Shown here piece after piece: positions 1-10,857 of a DNA stretch of 64,000 nucleotides (position 1 is its first letter; every line of letters begins with the position of its first letter). The translations under genes were made by a program, and so were the position numbers. Source of the stretch: an uncultured Hyphomonadaceae bacterium (GTDB lineage Bacteria > Pseudomonadota > Alphaproteobacteria > Caulobacterales > Maricaulaceae); assembly GCA_913058335.1 (NCBI GenBank), contig CAJXPX010000013.1, forward strand, positions 1 through 64,000, written 5' to 3'. Under the pieces are notes generated by a model, which was given only the letters and a program-made list of their open reading frames with translations, had not been told where the DNA came from and ran no database searches.

Positions 1-141
1 ACGGAAAACCAAAGGGAGAATCTATCTCTCTTTTATTTTGTAAGTCACTGAAAAATATATAGGATTTAATGGGGTAAGTGGGGATCTTTATTTTTGTCCC
101 CTCTTGACCTGCTCTAGACAGGAAAACGCAAGACCTAAAAC

Positions 142-819
142 CTATTTAGGCCCAATAGAGATGAGAGATTTCGTCATAAGAGCGAATTTTTCTTTGTGTA
201 TCTCTCCGTCTGGAAAAAAGGTTTTGACCAGACCGGCATTGATGAGCGACAGATGATCAATCTCGCCAATCGCTTCCTCGATAGGCTCCACTTTTTCGCT
301 ATACCCCACCGCATATTTATTGATGAGGCCAATACGCGTTGGCGCAGGGAGCCAATGGAAAAAAGGGACCCCAAAATGCGGTTCCAAAGGAAACCAGAGA
401 TTAGGTGTTTGCATGTAATATCGTTTCGCCACGCGCCGAGATTCAGCCGAGAACTTAGCCATATTTGCATAAGACCCGACATGTTCTATAACGCTGTTGG
501 AATGGGATATATCGAATTGATTGTCGGAAAATTGAGAGAGATCACACCCGTCCCCCACGACCTGAACGATTTTCAAATCCGAGCTTTTTTGTGAATAATC
601 TTCAAGCTCGTCTTCAAAATTGACCGTTGTGATAATGACATGCGCCCGGAGATCTTCGGATAGATAATCCCAATAATCACGACGCCCGCCAATATCGATA
701 ACCGTTACGGGGTCAGAGACTTTCAACGCCTCCCGGATAAGGTTTTCAACCTTTTCAAAGCGTTTCTTTCGAAACTTATATCTGATCGTTTTTGAGTCAG
801 TCGCGTCTATACGTTTCAT
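142..819 (-). CDS. SAM-dependent class I methyltransferase domain protein
   Basis: VIDIGGRRDYW (motif I-like), FDISHSNSVIEHVG (methyltransferase type 11 style). Confidence 0.75.
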   Translation of the reverse strand: MKRIDATDSKTIRYKFRKKRFEKVENLIREALKVSDPVTVIDIGGRRDYWDYLSEDLRAHVIITTVNFEDELEDYSQKSSDLKIVQVVGDGCDLSQFSDNQFDISHSNSVIEHVGSYANMAKFSAESRRVAKRYYMQTPNLWFPLEPHFGVPFFHWLPAPTRIGLINKYAVGYSEKVEPIEEAIGEIDHLSLINAGLVKTFFPDGEIHKEKFALMTKSLISIGPK

Positions 820-911
820 GAATGTCTCTCCTGCGAGTTGCTATACTCGCAAGATTTGAAAAAAGGGTTTAAAACAACCCCCTATTCCGTGAATATCGTG
901 TGACGTCGAAT

Positions 912-3731
912 TTAGGCGTCAGAGGGGTCCTCTGAGGGCGCCTCTGGCGGCGTTTCTTGCTCCGCCGCCTCGGCGTCGTCGTCTTCGCTTTCGAGCACGC
1001 GTTCGACAGAGACAACTCTTTCGCCTTCGCGGGTTTTAATGACGGTGACGCCGCGTGAGCTGCGCGAAACAATTCGGATATTCTGAACAGGACAGCGGAT
1101 AAGTAACCCGCCATCTGTCACGATCATGATTTGGTCGTCTTCGTCAATTGTGAAAGATCGGACAAGTTTCGCAGCCGGATCATTTTTCTTGCGGTCCAGA
1201 TTTTGGGCGGTGACGCCCTGCCCGCCCCGATTCATGCAGCGATAATCATAGGAAGAGCTGCGCTTACCTAAGCCGTCATCCGCCAAAGTAAGCAGGAATT
1301 GCTCGCTGGCTTGCAAATATCCAAGTCGTTCTTCGTCAAGAGAGGTTTCTATTTCCGCGTCGTCCAATGAGTCTTCGGTGTCGTCTTCGCCCTCACTGCC
1401 CGTTAAAGCCCGGCGCATGGCGTTGGCATGTTTCATATAAGCGCGGGCTTCGTCGGTTTCGATATCAACGTGTCTGAGCACGGCCATAGAGATGACTTCA
1501 TCCCCATCGGCCAGGCGAATGCCGCGCACGCCTGAGGAGGTGCGGCCTACAAAGCGGCGTACATCGGTCACGCGGAAGCGGATAGACTTGCCGAGCGCCG
1601 TTGTCAGAAGCACGTCGTCATCTTCGTTACAGAAGCGCACATCGACAATGCCGTCGCCTTCATCGGGTTTCATGGCAATTTTGCCATTGCGGTTTACGCG
1701 GGTGAAATCAGACAGAGAATTCCGCCGCACTCCGCCGGAACGCGAAGCAAACATGATATCCATATCCGCCCACTCATCCTCATTTTCAGGTAGAGCCATA
1801 ATGGAATTGATTGTCTCGTCCTGATCCAGAGGCAGCAGATTGACCAGTGCCTTGCCGCGTGTCGCAGGCCCCCCCAGAGGCAGTTTCCAGACTTTCAGCT
1901 TATAGGCCATGCCGGTTGAGGAGAAAAATAACACCGGCGTATGGGTGTTGGCGACAAAAACAGTTGTGACGACATCTTCGTCTTTCATGGACATGCCGGA
2001 ACGCCCTCTCCCGCCGCGGCGTTGCGCGCGGTAAGTATCGAGCGCTGTGCGTTTCACATAGCCCGCAGAGGTGACGGTAACGACCATATCCTCGACCGCG
2101 ATGAGGTCTTCATCGTCAAAATCAAGTTCGCCTTCCATAAACTCAGACCGGCGCGGAGTGGCATATTTCTCTTTAACTTCAATGAGTTCGTCGCGAATAA
2201 GGGTTTGAACGCGTTCCCGGCTGCGAAGTATATCCAGTAAATCTGTGATAAGAGCTGCGAGCTTCTCGGCCTCATCCGTAATCTCGTCCATGCCGAGCGC
2301 GGTCAGTTTAACCAGACGCAAGTCGAGGATCGCTTTGGCCTGTTCTTCAGTTAGCTGTATCGTGCCGTCATCCAGCAATTTGGAGCGCGGATCGGCGATG
2401 AGCTTGATTAAGGCGCCCATATCCTGCGCGTCCCATGTGCGGGAGAGTAAATTCTCGCGAGCCTCTTTCGGGTTGGCAGAGCTGCGGATAATTTTGATGA
2501 TTTCGTCAATATTGGCGACGGCCGTGGCCAGTCCGACCAGAATGTGTGCGCGGTCACGGGCTTTGGCGAGGTCAAACTTCGTCCGGCGGGCAATGACCTC
2601 CTCGCGGAAGCCAAGGAAAGCCTCAAGCATTTGCCGGACATTCATCTGCTCCGGCTTGCCGCCATTGAGCGCCAGCATGTTGGAGCTGAAGTTTTGTTGT
2701 AATTGAGAGAAGCGGAAAAGCTGGTTTAGCACCACATCCGGGACGGCATCCCGTTTTAATTCCACGACCACACGCATCCCGACCCGGTCAGATTCATCCC
2801 GAACCGCTGAAATTCCTTCAATGCGTTTCTCATTAACAAGCGCCGCTATCTTCTTGATCATATTGGCTTTGTTAACCTGGAAGGGTATCTCGGTAACAAT
2901 AATTGCCATGCGGTCTTTGCGGATTTCCTCAAACTCTGTCTTGGCCCGCATAGTGACAGATCCGCGCCCGGTTAGAACGCCCTGCTTGGCGCCGCTACGG
3001 CCCATGATGAAGGCTCCTGTCGGGAAATCCGGCCCGGGAATGATGTCGAGCAAATCCATATCGGAAAGATTGCCGTCCTCCATCAAAGCGAGGGTGGCGT
3101 CGATAACTTCGCCCAGATTATGCGGGGCGATATTCGTCGCCATGCCGACAGCGATGCCACCTGCCCCGTTTACGAGAAGATTCGGAAAGCGCGCTGGCAG
3201 AACGACAGGTTCTGACTCGGACGCATCGTAATTGTCCTGAAAATTGACCGTATTTTTTTCTATATCGGCGAGAAGCGAGGCGGCAGGCCTATCCATCCTG
3301 ACTTCGGTATAACGCATCGCGGCGGGCGGGTCGCCGTCAATAGACCCAAAATTTCCCTGTCCGTCGAGCAAAGGCAGACGCATGGAGAAATCCTGCGCCA
3401 TACGCACGAGAGAGTCGTAAACAGCGCTGTCACCATGCGGGTGATATTTACCGATGACGTCGCCGACGACCCGAGCCGATTTTTTATAGGCTTTTTCACG
3501 AGTAAACCCGTTTTCATGCATGGAATAGAGAATGCGTCGGTGAACCGGTTTCAAACCGTCGCGCACATCCGGAATGGCGCGAGAGACGATCACACTCATC
3601 GCATAATCAAGATAGGAGCTTTTCATCTCCTCCTCAATACTGATGAGGCTTACCCCTTCAGGGAGAGGCGGCGGCGCATCGTTTTCAGGCAAATCCTCAG
3701 GAGTTTCAGGTGTGTCGTTGTCGTCGCTCAA
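912..3731 (-). CDS. gyrA: DNA gyrase subunit A
   Basis: Full-length Gyr[51 protein letters not shown] (QRDR), [10 protein letters not shown] GyrA-box; start codon reads as TTG. Confidence 0.98.
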   Translation of the reverse strand: MSDDNDTPETPEDLPENDAPPPLPEGVSLISIEEEMKSSYLDYAMSVIVSRAIPDVRDGLKPVHRRILYSMHENGFTREKAYKKSARVVGDVIGKYHPHGDSAVYDSLVRMAQDFSMRLPLLDGQGNFGSIDGDPPAAMRYTEVRMDRPAASLLADIEKNTVNFQDNYDASESEPVVLPARFPNLLVNGAGGIAVGMATNIAPHNLGEVIDATLALMEDGNLSDMDLLDIIPGPDFPTGAFIMGRSGAKQGVLTGRGSVTMRAKTEFEEIRKDRMAIIVTEIPFQVNKANMIKKIAALVNEKRIEGISAVRDESDRVGMRVVVELKRDAVPDVVLNQLFRFSQLQQNFSSNMLALNGGKPEQMNVRQMLEAFLGFREEVIARRTKFDLAKARDRAHILVGLATAVANIDEIIKIIRSSANPKEARENLLSRTWDAQDMGALIKLIADPRSKLLDDGTIQLTEEQAKAILDLRLVKLTALGMDEITDEAEKLAALITDLLDILRSRERVQTLIRDELIEVKEKYATPRRSEFMEGELDFDDEDLIAVEDMVVTVTSAGYVKRTALDTYRAQRRGGRGRSGMSMKDEDVVTTVFVANTHTPVLFFSSTGMAYKLKVWKLPLGGPATRGKALVNLLPLDQDETINSIMALPENEDEWADMDIMFASRSGGVRRNSLSDFTRVNRNGKIAMKPDEGDGIVDVRFCNEDDDVLLTTALGKSIRFRVTDVRRFVGRTSSGVRGIRLADGDEVISMAVLRHVDIETDEARAYMKHANAMRRALTGSEGEDDTEDSLDDAEIETSLDEERLGYLQASEQFLLTLADDGLGKRSSSYDYRCMNRGGQGVTAQNLDRKKNDPAAKLVRSFTIDEDDQIMIVTDGGLLIRCPVQNIRIVSRSSRGVTVIKTREGERVVSVERVLESEDDDAEAAEQETPPEAPSEDPSDA

Positions 3732-3934
3732 ACTCTGATCTCCCCATAAAAATGAAGCCGCTCGAATCGCGCGGCTTTTGTCCTTATTTTGATAGCAGTC
3801 AGGATAGCTTACGGCAAATAATTAGGGCGGTTTTCCCGAGCTTTAGGCCTTAATCTCTTTTAAATTTGATTGTGATGGAACACAATCCCCCACCTAATCG
3901 TAGTATGGATGAATTTCAACTTAGGAGCCTGTAT

Positions 3935-4615
3935 ATGACCTTTTCGAAAACCCTTCTCTCAACAGCCTTAATCGCTGCTCTCGCGGCATGTTCCGGAGCA
4001 GATTCAGACCTGCCTCCCGCTAATGATATGCAGACCGAGACCGTAACGCCTGACTCTGACATGTCTATGGAAGACAATACGATGTCCGAAGACACAATGA
4101 ATGACACAGCAATGGACGACAATGAAATGTCCGACACCATGAACGCTGAACGCGGCGAAGTTATGAAAAAAGACATTATGGGCGCTGACGGAGAGAAAAT
4201 CGGCGCTGTTACCCTCACCTCTCTTGGAATGGGCGGAACAGAAGTGAAAGTTGATGTGAGCGGCCTTGAACAGGGCACACATGCATTGCACTTCCACCAA
4301 ACGGGAAAATGTGAAGGTCCTGAATTTAAGTCGGCCGGAGGACATTTCAACCCAACGGATAAAGAACACGGGTTTGACTCGGCGAACGGCCCGCACGCTG
4401 GCGATATGGAAAATATCGACATTGGTGTGAACGGTGAAGGCATTTTCACCGTGGTAAATGAGCGTGTTTCTATCCGGGGCGACAACAGCGAACTCCCTGC
4501 GCTATTGGATGCAGACGGTTCAGCCCTTATGATTCACATGAAAGCAGACGATTATACCAGCCAGCCTAGCGGCGCAGCAGGCGCGCGCGTGGGATGTGCT
4601 GTCATTAAATCTTAG
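3935..4615 (+). CDS. sodC: Superoxide dismutase [Cu-Zn], predicted lipoprotein
   Basis: Lipobox LAAC after signal peptide; HFHQTGKC, GGHFNP, HGFDSANGPHAGD, PSGAAGARVGCAVI SOD motifs; start chosen at 3935 behind TTAGGAG RBS. Confidence 0.93.
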   Translation: MTFSKTLLSTALIAALAACSGADSDLPPANDMQTETVTPDSDMSMEDNTMSEDTMNDTAMDDNEMSDTMNAERGEVMKKDIMGADGEKIGAVTLTSLGMGGTEVKVDVSGLEQGTHALHFHQTGKCEGPEFKSAGGHFNPTDKEHGFDSANGPHAGDMENIDIGVNGEGIFTVVNERVSIRGDNSELPALLDADGSALMIHMKADDYTSQPSGAAGARVGCAVIKS

Positions 4616-4640
4616 ACTCTACCCAGTTTAATTTCTGATT

Positions 4641-4677
4641 TATGGCTCGGTGATTATTCACCGGGCCATATTTTTTT
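4641..4677 (+). terminator. Intrinsic terminator after sodC
   Basis: TATGGCTCGGTGA-TTAT-TCACCGGGCCATA (13 bp stem, one G-T) followed by a T run. Confidence 0.85.
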
Positions 4678-6027
4678 CCACCATTTCACATCAAGTGCGG
4701 GTTCTGACACTTCAAAGTAGCCGCCTTTGCCGCTTTCTTCGATACGGGTGCGAATGTCGCCCGTTGACCAGCCTGTCAAATTCGCGAGTGTTTTGACTTC
4801 TTCGTCTTTGCGGTCATTTACGCTTTGCTTATATTCAGTCGCAGCTTCACACTCCATTTCCCCGTCATACGCATGACGGAGGATGTAACGGCCCTGAAAA
4901 TTACTCTTATCGCCTGTCGTCTTGAACTTGAGGTCTTCCGGAAAGCTCTCGGCGTCATAACGCACATGCAGACGGGTTACGAAGACATCTTGCGCTCCGC
5001 TCGGAGCCGGACGACGAGGCATTATAGAGGGGTCATTTATCGCTTCATCCATCCAGAAGACACCGAGCTCTTGTAATTCATCCCGGCTAAGCGGATCAGC
5101 GGCGCAAGGGTCGCACCAGTTCATGTCCCATGCATATTCCATAAAGACGCCGTGGCCCCCTTCCCGCTCTGCGGTTGTTGAATACATATCCTTATAGAAA
5201 TCACCAAAATCATCTTTGATAAAAATCGGTAGTTCCTTATCAGACGGGATTTTGACCGTTCGGTAATTCGTAGTCTCGACCTTTCCCTTACGGGTCAGCG
5301 CATAAACAAACAAATCCTGATCCCCATTGGCATTAACCGTACCAAGGCGAATAGGGAGCATAAATTTAGGGCTTTCATAAGCCACCGCAATCGGGCGGAG
5401 CATTTCACCGCCTTGTTTGGCTTTTTCTTCCAGATTGACCTTGGCGACGAAGAATTTCATGTCTTGTTTGATATAGCTACCGAGCGTTTTTTCCGCCCCC
5501 TCAGGCACTTTATAGCCATTTTGGTCGAGCCAGATCTGAAGGCCGTTGCTCTCGGTCGCGGAGAGGATGAGGATGTCATATTCGCCGACAGAAAACTGTT
5601 CTTCGATTGTGACACCCAGCGCTTTATCGCCACGGCTTTCACTCTTGATGTTCGGTGCAGGTGAGTTAACTCGTTGCATAGTTTCATAAAGCCGTCGGTC
5701 GCAGGGGTTATCATCGAAATACTCGACCAAACGCGGGGCTGTATAAGCGTCCAGATGTTCCAACAAAGCCGGGTCGGATATATGAACCTGATCTTTGGAA
5801 ATAAGGGTCGGAACAGGAATGACCATAGCAAATTCGGTTGGGTCGCCCTGATAGTCATTCGCCATCGTGATGACGGTGCGCTCGCCATCCCGAACAAGCG
5901 CCACTTTAGAACTCGAGTTGAATAGATCTGTGTCAGCCTTGGCAACATAGAAGCCGCAAAACGCATTGGCCGAGGACGCAAGAGCAAGCAGACTAAGCGC
6001 GGCAGCAGCAGTGAAGATGTTTTTCAT
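4654..6027 (-). CDS. DUF2330 domain-containing secreted protein
   Basis: Signal peptide MKNIFTAAAALSLLALASSANAF then CGFYVAKADTDLFNSSSKVALVRDGERTVITMANDYQGDPTEFAMVIPVP typical of DUF2330; start taken at 6027 rather than ORF-track 6189. Confidence 0.8.
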   Translation of the reverse strand: MKNIFTAAAALSLLALASSANAFCGFYVAKADTDLFNSSSKVALVRDGERTVITMANDYQGDPTEFAMVIPVPTLISKDQVHISDPALLEHLDAYTAPRLVEYFDDNPCDRRLYETMQRVNSPAPNIKSESRGDKALGVTIEEQFSVGEYDILILSATESNGLQIWLDQNGYKVPEGAEKTLGSYIKQDMKFFVAKVNLEEKAKQGGEMLRPIAVAYESPKFMLPIRLGTVNANGDQDLFVYALTRKGKVETTNYRTVKIPSDKELPIFIKDDFGDFYKDMYSTTAEREGGHGVFMEYAWDMNWCDPCAADPLSRDELQELGVFWMDEAINDPSIMPRRPAPSGAQDVFVTRLHVRYDAESFPEDLKFKTTGDKSNFQGRYILRHAYDGEMECEAATEYKQSVNDRKDEEVKTLANLTGWSTGDIRTRIEESGKGGYFEVSEPALDVKWWKKIWPGE

Positions 6028-6047
6028 GGGAGACTCCTTTGTAAAAC

Positions 6048-6989
6048 TTATGGTTTCTGAGTTGTCAGACTGCACGTAGTTACAGGGGAGCGAGCGGTCT
6101 TGGACGGTTTCCGAATTTGTTCTCCGCCTTTCATTCTCTCGGGTTCTTTCTTTGGAAGCCCCTGAATCACAGTATCTAGGGCCGGCCACGCATATCGCTC
6201 TGCCTTGAACACCTTATCAATTAGCGGGACGAGCGGCGCGGTCAGGATGAGAGCTAGAATTATTCCGGCGGCGTTATAAAATCCGAATTGAATCGTGAAT
6301 CCGACCCCTGCGACAATGGCAGCATAAATCAATCGCCCTGCTCTGGCATCTGGCGTCGTTTTAGGATCTGAGATCATGAAAAAGGCAAAAACAAGCAAAG
6401 CTCCGCTTTGCATCTGATGAACAGGAATCGCCAGAGGGTCGCCTAACCAAAATGCGCGGCCAAAAACCAAGGCAGCATAACTGCCGAGAAGAGCAAGGCT
6501 CACATCCCACCGCTTCGCTTTCCCCGTCACCATTCCGCCGAGACCGAGTAGGAGAAGCGTAAGCAAAGGCGCGGCTCCCCATTGTCCGGGAGATATCCAA
6601 GCGGACGTAAAAAGGAGCGAGAGAACAACCAGACCAAAATTGGCGGGGTTGAAAATATGCTTTCCGTTCCACCGCAATAGATATTTTGACGCGACGGCGA
6701 GTATAGCTGCGGTAATTGACAGGGTGAGAGATCCTGTCCGTAAAAGGAGAGTAAGAGACAGAGCTGAAATCAGCGGGCTGCGCGGATCAAACCGCCTGCC
6801 GACAAGACGGTCGGCAAAAGCCTGCGTGACTAAGGTAGAGCCTACACATCCTGCAACGTGCCACCATGCCAAATTAAATCCGAAATGGAACAGGCCGAGC
6901 AGAATAAGAGACGAAAGCACGCCGATTTGATAATGGCGCGGGTCAACGGAAACCGCTAACCAAAATCTTTTCCCCTGCTCTAATACCAC
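6048..6989 (-). CDS. NQR2/RnfD/RnfE-family membrane protein (stand-alone RnfD-like)
   Basis: GKHIFNPANFGLV, MISDPKTTPDARAGRLIYAAIVAG motifs of NqrB/RnfD; multiple TM segments. Confidence 0.8.
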   Translation of the reverse strand: MVLEQGKRFWLAVSVDPRHYQIGVLSSLILLGLFHFGFNLAWWHVAGCVGSTLVTQAFADRLVGRRFDPRSPLISALSLTLLLRTGSLTLSITAAILAVASKYLLRWNGKHIFNPANFGLVVLSLLFTSAWISPGQWGAAPLLTLLLLGLGGMVTGKAKRWDVSLALLGSYAALVFGRAFWLGDPLAIPVHQMQSGALLVFAFFMISDPKTTPDARAGRLIYAAIVAGVGFTIQFGFYNAAGIILALILTAPLVPLIDKVFKAERYAWPALDTVIQGLPKKEPERMKGGEQIRKPSKTARSPVTTCSLTTQKP

Positions 6990-7204
6990 GGCGCGCCTTT
7001 GTAATTGTTACATTGTAACTACACCCTAAAATGTGGCAGAAAAAAGGCAGATGGACAAAAGATTAAATGACAAATGAGTCATAAGGCTTAGAGAAAATGA
7101 AAAGCAATTCCGTGAGAATTGTTATTTCGGGGACACAAAGTGGCTCCCTCAATATCTTCATGACATTCGTAAAAGACACAGCCGTAATAGGCACAGCGCT
7201 TTTC

Positions 7205-7228
7205 GCGTCACCAAATCAATGGTGACGC
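7205..7228. repeat. Perfect 8-bp inverted repeat
   Basis: GCGTCACC-aaatcaat-GGTGACGC. Confidence 0.8.
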
Positions 7229-7307
7229 CGGCATAAATTGTGCCTCGCGGTCTGTCCCCAAATAAGGAAAAGAAAGAAATGCGATCGGGCGTTCAAGATT
7301 GACTGGT

Positions 7308-7814
7308 CTAGAACGGAATCTCGTCGTCTAGATCAAAGTTTTCCTTCGGGCCTTCCATGGCTGAAGCCGAGCGAGAGCCGCCGCCTTGGTCCATATTGCC
7401 GTATCCGCCGCTATCCTGATTGTAGCCGCCGCCGGATGAGCGTCCCCCGCCCCCGCCGGAGCTATTGGCGCTATCGAGCATCGTGAGCGTGCCGTTAAAG
7501 CCCTGAAGCACGACTTCGGTCGTGTATTTGTCATTGCCGTCGCGGTCCTGCCATTTACGGGTCTGTAGCTTGCCTTCGATATAGAGTTTGGAGCCTTTTT
7601 TGACATAGCGTTCAATCACGCCGACAAGACCGTCACTAAACACGGCAATATTATGCCATTCGGTTTTTTCCTGACGTTGCCCCTGCTTGTCTTTCCACTG
7701 CTCTGATGTCGCAATAGAAAAATTGGCGACTTTACCGCCATTGCCGAATGTTCTGATCTCGGGGTCTTTGCCGACATTCCCGATTAGGATCACTTTATTG
7801 ACTGAGCCTGCCAT
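7308..7814 (-). CDS. ssb: Single-stranded DNA-binding protein
   Basis: [21 protein letters not shown]; Gly-rich linker; C-terminal DLDDEIPF. Confidence 0.98.
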   Translation of the reverse strand: MAGSVNKVILIGNVGKDPEIRTFGNGGKVANFSIATSEQWKDKQGQRQEKTEWHNIAVFSDGLVGVIERYVKKGSKLYIEGKLQTRKWQDRDGNDKYTTEVVLQGFNGTLTMLDSANSSGGGGGRSSGGGYNQDSGGYGNMDQGGGSRSASAMEGPKENFDLDDEIPF

Positions 7815-7961
7815 GTTTCACCTCTTGACGTTTTTGTTCTATATATGTTCTAAAGCCTTGGGCGCGACTCTGCAAGAGCGCCCGGCACCTGACTTGTATT
7901 GAAGGGATGGGCAACCTAAGTCCACAATGAGGCGTAGAAAACCTGTTAACTCTTCCGATAA

Positions 7962-10850
7962 TTGGACGACTTCATGGCCATGCTAAAATCCATTCAGGTT
8001 CGCGGAGCCCGCGAGCATAATCTTAAAGGCGTCAATGTAGATTTGCCTCGTGACAAGTTGATTGTCATAACGGGCCTGTCAGGCTCCGGGAAATCCTCTC
8101 TTGCCTTTGATACGATCTACGCTGAAGGACAGAGGCGTTATGTCGAGAGTCTGTCGGCTTATGCGCGCCAGTTTCTGGAGTTACAGGGTAAGCCCGATGT
8201 GGATTCGATTGAAGGCCTTTCTCCGGCTATTTCGATTGAGCAAAAAACAACCTCTAAAAACCCCCGTTCAACCGTCGGAACGGTCACAGAGATTTACGAT
8301 TATATGCGCCTCCTTTGGGCGCGGGTGGGCGTTCCCTACTCTCCGGCGACAGGATTGCCGATTGAGAGTCAGACCGTCTCGCAAATGGTCGATATTATTA
8401 TGGCGCTGCCGGAAGGCACGAAGCTCTATATCATGGCGCCCTTTGTGCGCGGGCGAAAAGGTGAGTTCCGCAAAGACCTCGCCGAGTTCATGAAGCAGGG
8501 CTATCAACGGGCGAAAATCAATGGCGAGATTGTCCGCATTGAAGACGCCGAAGCGCTGGATAAGAAATATAAGCACAATATCGACATTGTCGTAGACCGA
8601 GTCGTCGTCCGCGATGGGCTTGAGACACGTCTCGCCGATAGTTTGGAAGCCTCTTTGCGGATTGCAGACGGCCTAGCGGCAGCGGAATATGCGGATGATC
8701 CGGAAAAGCGGATTATTTTCTCCGAGAAATTCGCCTGCCCCGTATCAGGTTTTACGATTTCCGAAATCGAGCCACGGCTTTTCTCTTTCAATAATCCTTT
8801 TGGTGCTTGTCCGACTTGCGATGGTCTGGGCAAGGAATTAAAATTCGATGCGGGCCTAGTCGTGCCGGATGAGCGCAAATCCCTTGCGGGCGGCGCAATT
8901 TTGCCATGGTCAAAAAAGCCTGATGGGCTTTATATGCAAACCTTAAAGGCCCTCGCCAAGCATTACGATTTTAAAGTCGATACGCCGTTTGAAAAGCTCC
9001 CCGCGAAAGCTCAAGAGGTTGTTTTATTTGGGACCAAAGGCACGAAAGTCGAGTTCCATTATAAAGATGGCAAGAGGTCTTATAAAACCACTAAACCCTT
9101 TGAAGGGGTTATTCCGAATTTACAGCGCCGTTATCGGGAGACCGAATCCACATGGGTGCGGGATGATCTCGGCAAATATATGTCGGATTCACAATGCGAT
9201 GCGTGCGGCGGCAAACGTCTTCGGCCGGAATCTCTTTGCGTAAAAGTCGCCGGAATGGATATTTCCGAACCGGGCGATATGTCCATCCAAGACGCCTATG
9301 CCCGCTTTAAAAAGCTCGGCACCGAACTCTCCGAAAAAGATATGGAGATCGCAGAACGGATTTTGAAAGAAATACGGGACCGATTGGAGTTTCTGAATGC
9401 GGTTGGCTTGGAATATCTCTCCCTCGGGCGCGGCTCCGGCTCCCTCTCCGGCGGGGAAAGCCAGCGTATTCGCCTTGCCAGCCAGATAGGCTCCGGCCTG
9501 ACGGGCGTGCTTTACGTTTTGGATGAACCCTCCATCGGTCTGCATCAGCGGGATAATTCACGTTTATTGGAAACGCTTCAGAACCTTCGGGATTTGGGTA
9601 ATACCGTGATTGTCGTTGAGCATGATGAAGAGGCTATCCTGACGGCAGATTATGTCGTGGATATGGGCCCCTTTGCCGGGATACACGGCGGAGAAGTCGT
9701 GGCGTCTGGCACGCCGGCCCAAATCAAAAAGTCGAAAGACTCTCTTACCGGAAAATACCTAACCGGGAAAAAGGAAATTGAGATACCGGCCAAACGCCGC
9801 AAGCCAAACAAAGACAAAAAATTATCGGTCAAAGGCGCAACCGGTAATAATCTGAAAAATGTGGATGCAGACTTCCCGCTTGGATTGATGACTTGTGTCA
9901 CGGGCGTATCGGGCGGCGGGAAATCAACCCTGACGATAGAGACGCTGTATAAGGCCGTCGCGAAACGTCTGAACAAGTCGTCTGTACAGCCCATGCCGCA
10001 TAAATCTATCGACGGATTGGAGCATTTGGACAAGGTCATCGACATTGACCAATCCCCCATCGGGCGGACGCCGAGGTCTAACCCGGCGACTTATACGGGG
10101 GCTTTTACGCCCATACGAGACTGGTTTGCCGGACTGCCTGAAGCGAAAACCCGGGGTTATAAGCCGGGACGTTTTTCCTTTAACGTGAAAGGCGGCCGGT
10201 GCGAAGCCTGTCAGGGCGGCGGCGTCATCAAGATCGAAATGCACTTCCTGCCCGATGTCTATGTCACCTGCGATGTCTGCGACGGGGCGCGCTATAACCG
10301 CGAAACCCTCGAGATTAAGTTCAAAGGTAAATCCATTGCCGATATTCTTGATATGGATGTCGATGAAGGCGCAGAATTTTTCAAAGCCGTGCCGACCATT
10401 CGGGACAAGCTGGTGACACTGCAACGCGTCGGTCTCGGCTATTTAAAAGTTGGGCAACAAGCAACAACACTGTCGGGCGGAGAAGCGCAGCGCGTAAAGC
10501 TTGCCAAAGAACTGTCCAAACGCGCCACAGGCCGCACGCTCTACATCCTCGATGAGCCGACGACAGGATTACATTTTGAGGACGTTAACAAATTACTCGG
10601 CGTGCTGAATGAACTTGTCGGCACGGGCAATACGATGATTATCATTGAACATAATCTTGACGTCGTCAAAACGGCGGATTGGATTATCGATATTGGCCCC
10701 GAAGGCGGAGATGGCGGCGGCGAGATCGTCGCGGTCGGCACGCCGGAAGACGTCGCCAAGGTCAAGGAAAGCTGGACAGGACGCTATCTCGGCCCTCTAT
10801 TGGACCGTGACGGAAAACGGAAATCTCCAAAAGCCGAAGCGGCGGAGTAA
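7962..10850 (+). CDS. uvrA: Excinuclease ABC subunit UvrA
   Basis: [60 protein letters not shown]; two ABC signatures; Zn-finger Cys motifs; start may be a few codons downstream. Confidence 0.98.
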   Translation: MDDFMAMLKSIQVRGAREHNLKGVNVDLPRDKLIVITGLSGSGKSSLAFDTIYAEGQRRYVESLSAYARQFLELQGKPDVDSIEGLSPAISIEQKTTSKNPRSTVGTVTEIYDYMRLLWARVGVPYSPATGLPIESQTVSQMVDIIMALPEGTKLYIMAPFVRGRKGEFRKDLAEFMKQGYQRAKINGEIVRIEDAEALDKKYKHNIDIVVDRVVVRDGLETRLADSLEASLRIADGLAAAEYADDPEKRIIFSEKFACPVSGFTISEIEPRLFSFNNPFGACPTCDGLGKELKFDAGLVVPDERKSLAGGAILPWSKKPDGLYMQTLKALAKHYDFKVDTPFEKLPAKAQEVVLFGTKGTKVEFHYKDGKRSYKTTKPFEGVIPNLQRRYRETESTWVRDDLGKYMSDSQCDACGGKRLRPESLCVKVAGMDISEPGDMSIQDAYARFKKLGTELSEKDMEIAERILKEIRDRLEFLNAVGLEYLSLGRGSGSLSGGESQRIRLASQIGSGLTGVLYVLDEPSIGLHQRDNSRLLETLQNLRDLGNTVIVVEHDEEAILTADYVVDMGPFAGIHGGEVVASGTPAQIKKSKDSLTGKYLTGKKEIEIPAKRRKPNKDKKLSVKGATGNNLKNVDADFPLGLMTCVTGVSGGGKSTLTIETLYKAVAKRLNKSSVQPMPHKSIDGLEHLDKVIDIDQSPIGRTPRSNPATYTGAFTPIRDWFAGLPEAKTRGYKPGRFSFNVKGGRCEACQGGGVIKIEMHFLPDVYVTCDVCDGARYNRETLEIKFKGKSIADILDMDVDEGAEFFKAVPTIRDKLVTLQRVGLGYLKVGQQATTLSGGEAQRVKLAKELSKRATGRTLYILDEPTTGLHFEDVNKLLGVLNELVGTGNTMIIIEHNLDVVKTADWIIDIGPEGGDGGGEIVAVGTPEDVAKVKESWTGRYLGPLLDRDGKRKSPKAEAAE

Positions 10851-10857
10851 GCTCGGA

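Noticed and set aside
196-594. 132-aa plus-strand ORF
   Set aside because: Antisense to the well-supported methyltransferase gene; composition looks like shadow coding.
3916-4485. 189-aa minus-strand ORF opposite sodC
   Set aside because: Shadow ORF; sodC has signal peptide, RBS and all catalytic motifs.
7097-7225. Possible 42-aa ORF (MKSNSVRIVISGTQSGSLNIF...)
   Set aside because: Weak RBS, no recognisable features, overlaps the inverted repeat; cannot be supported.
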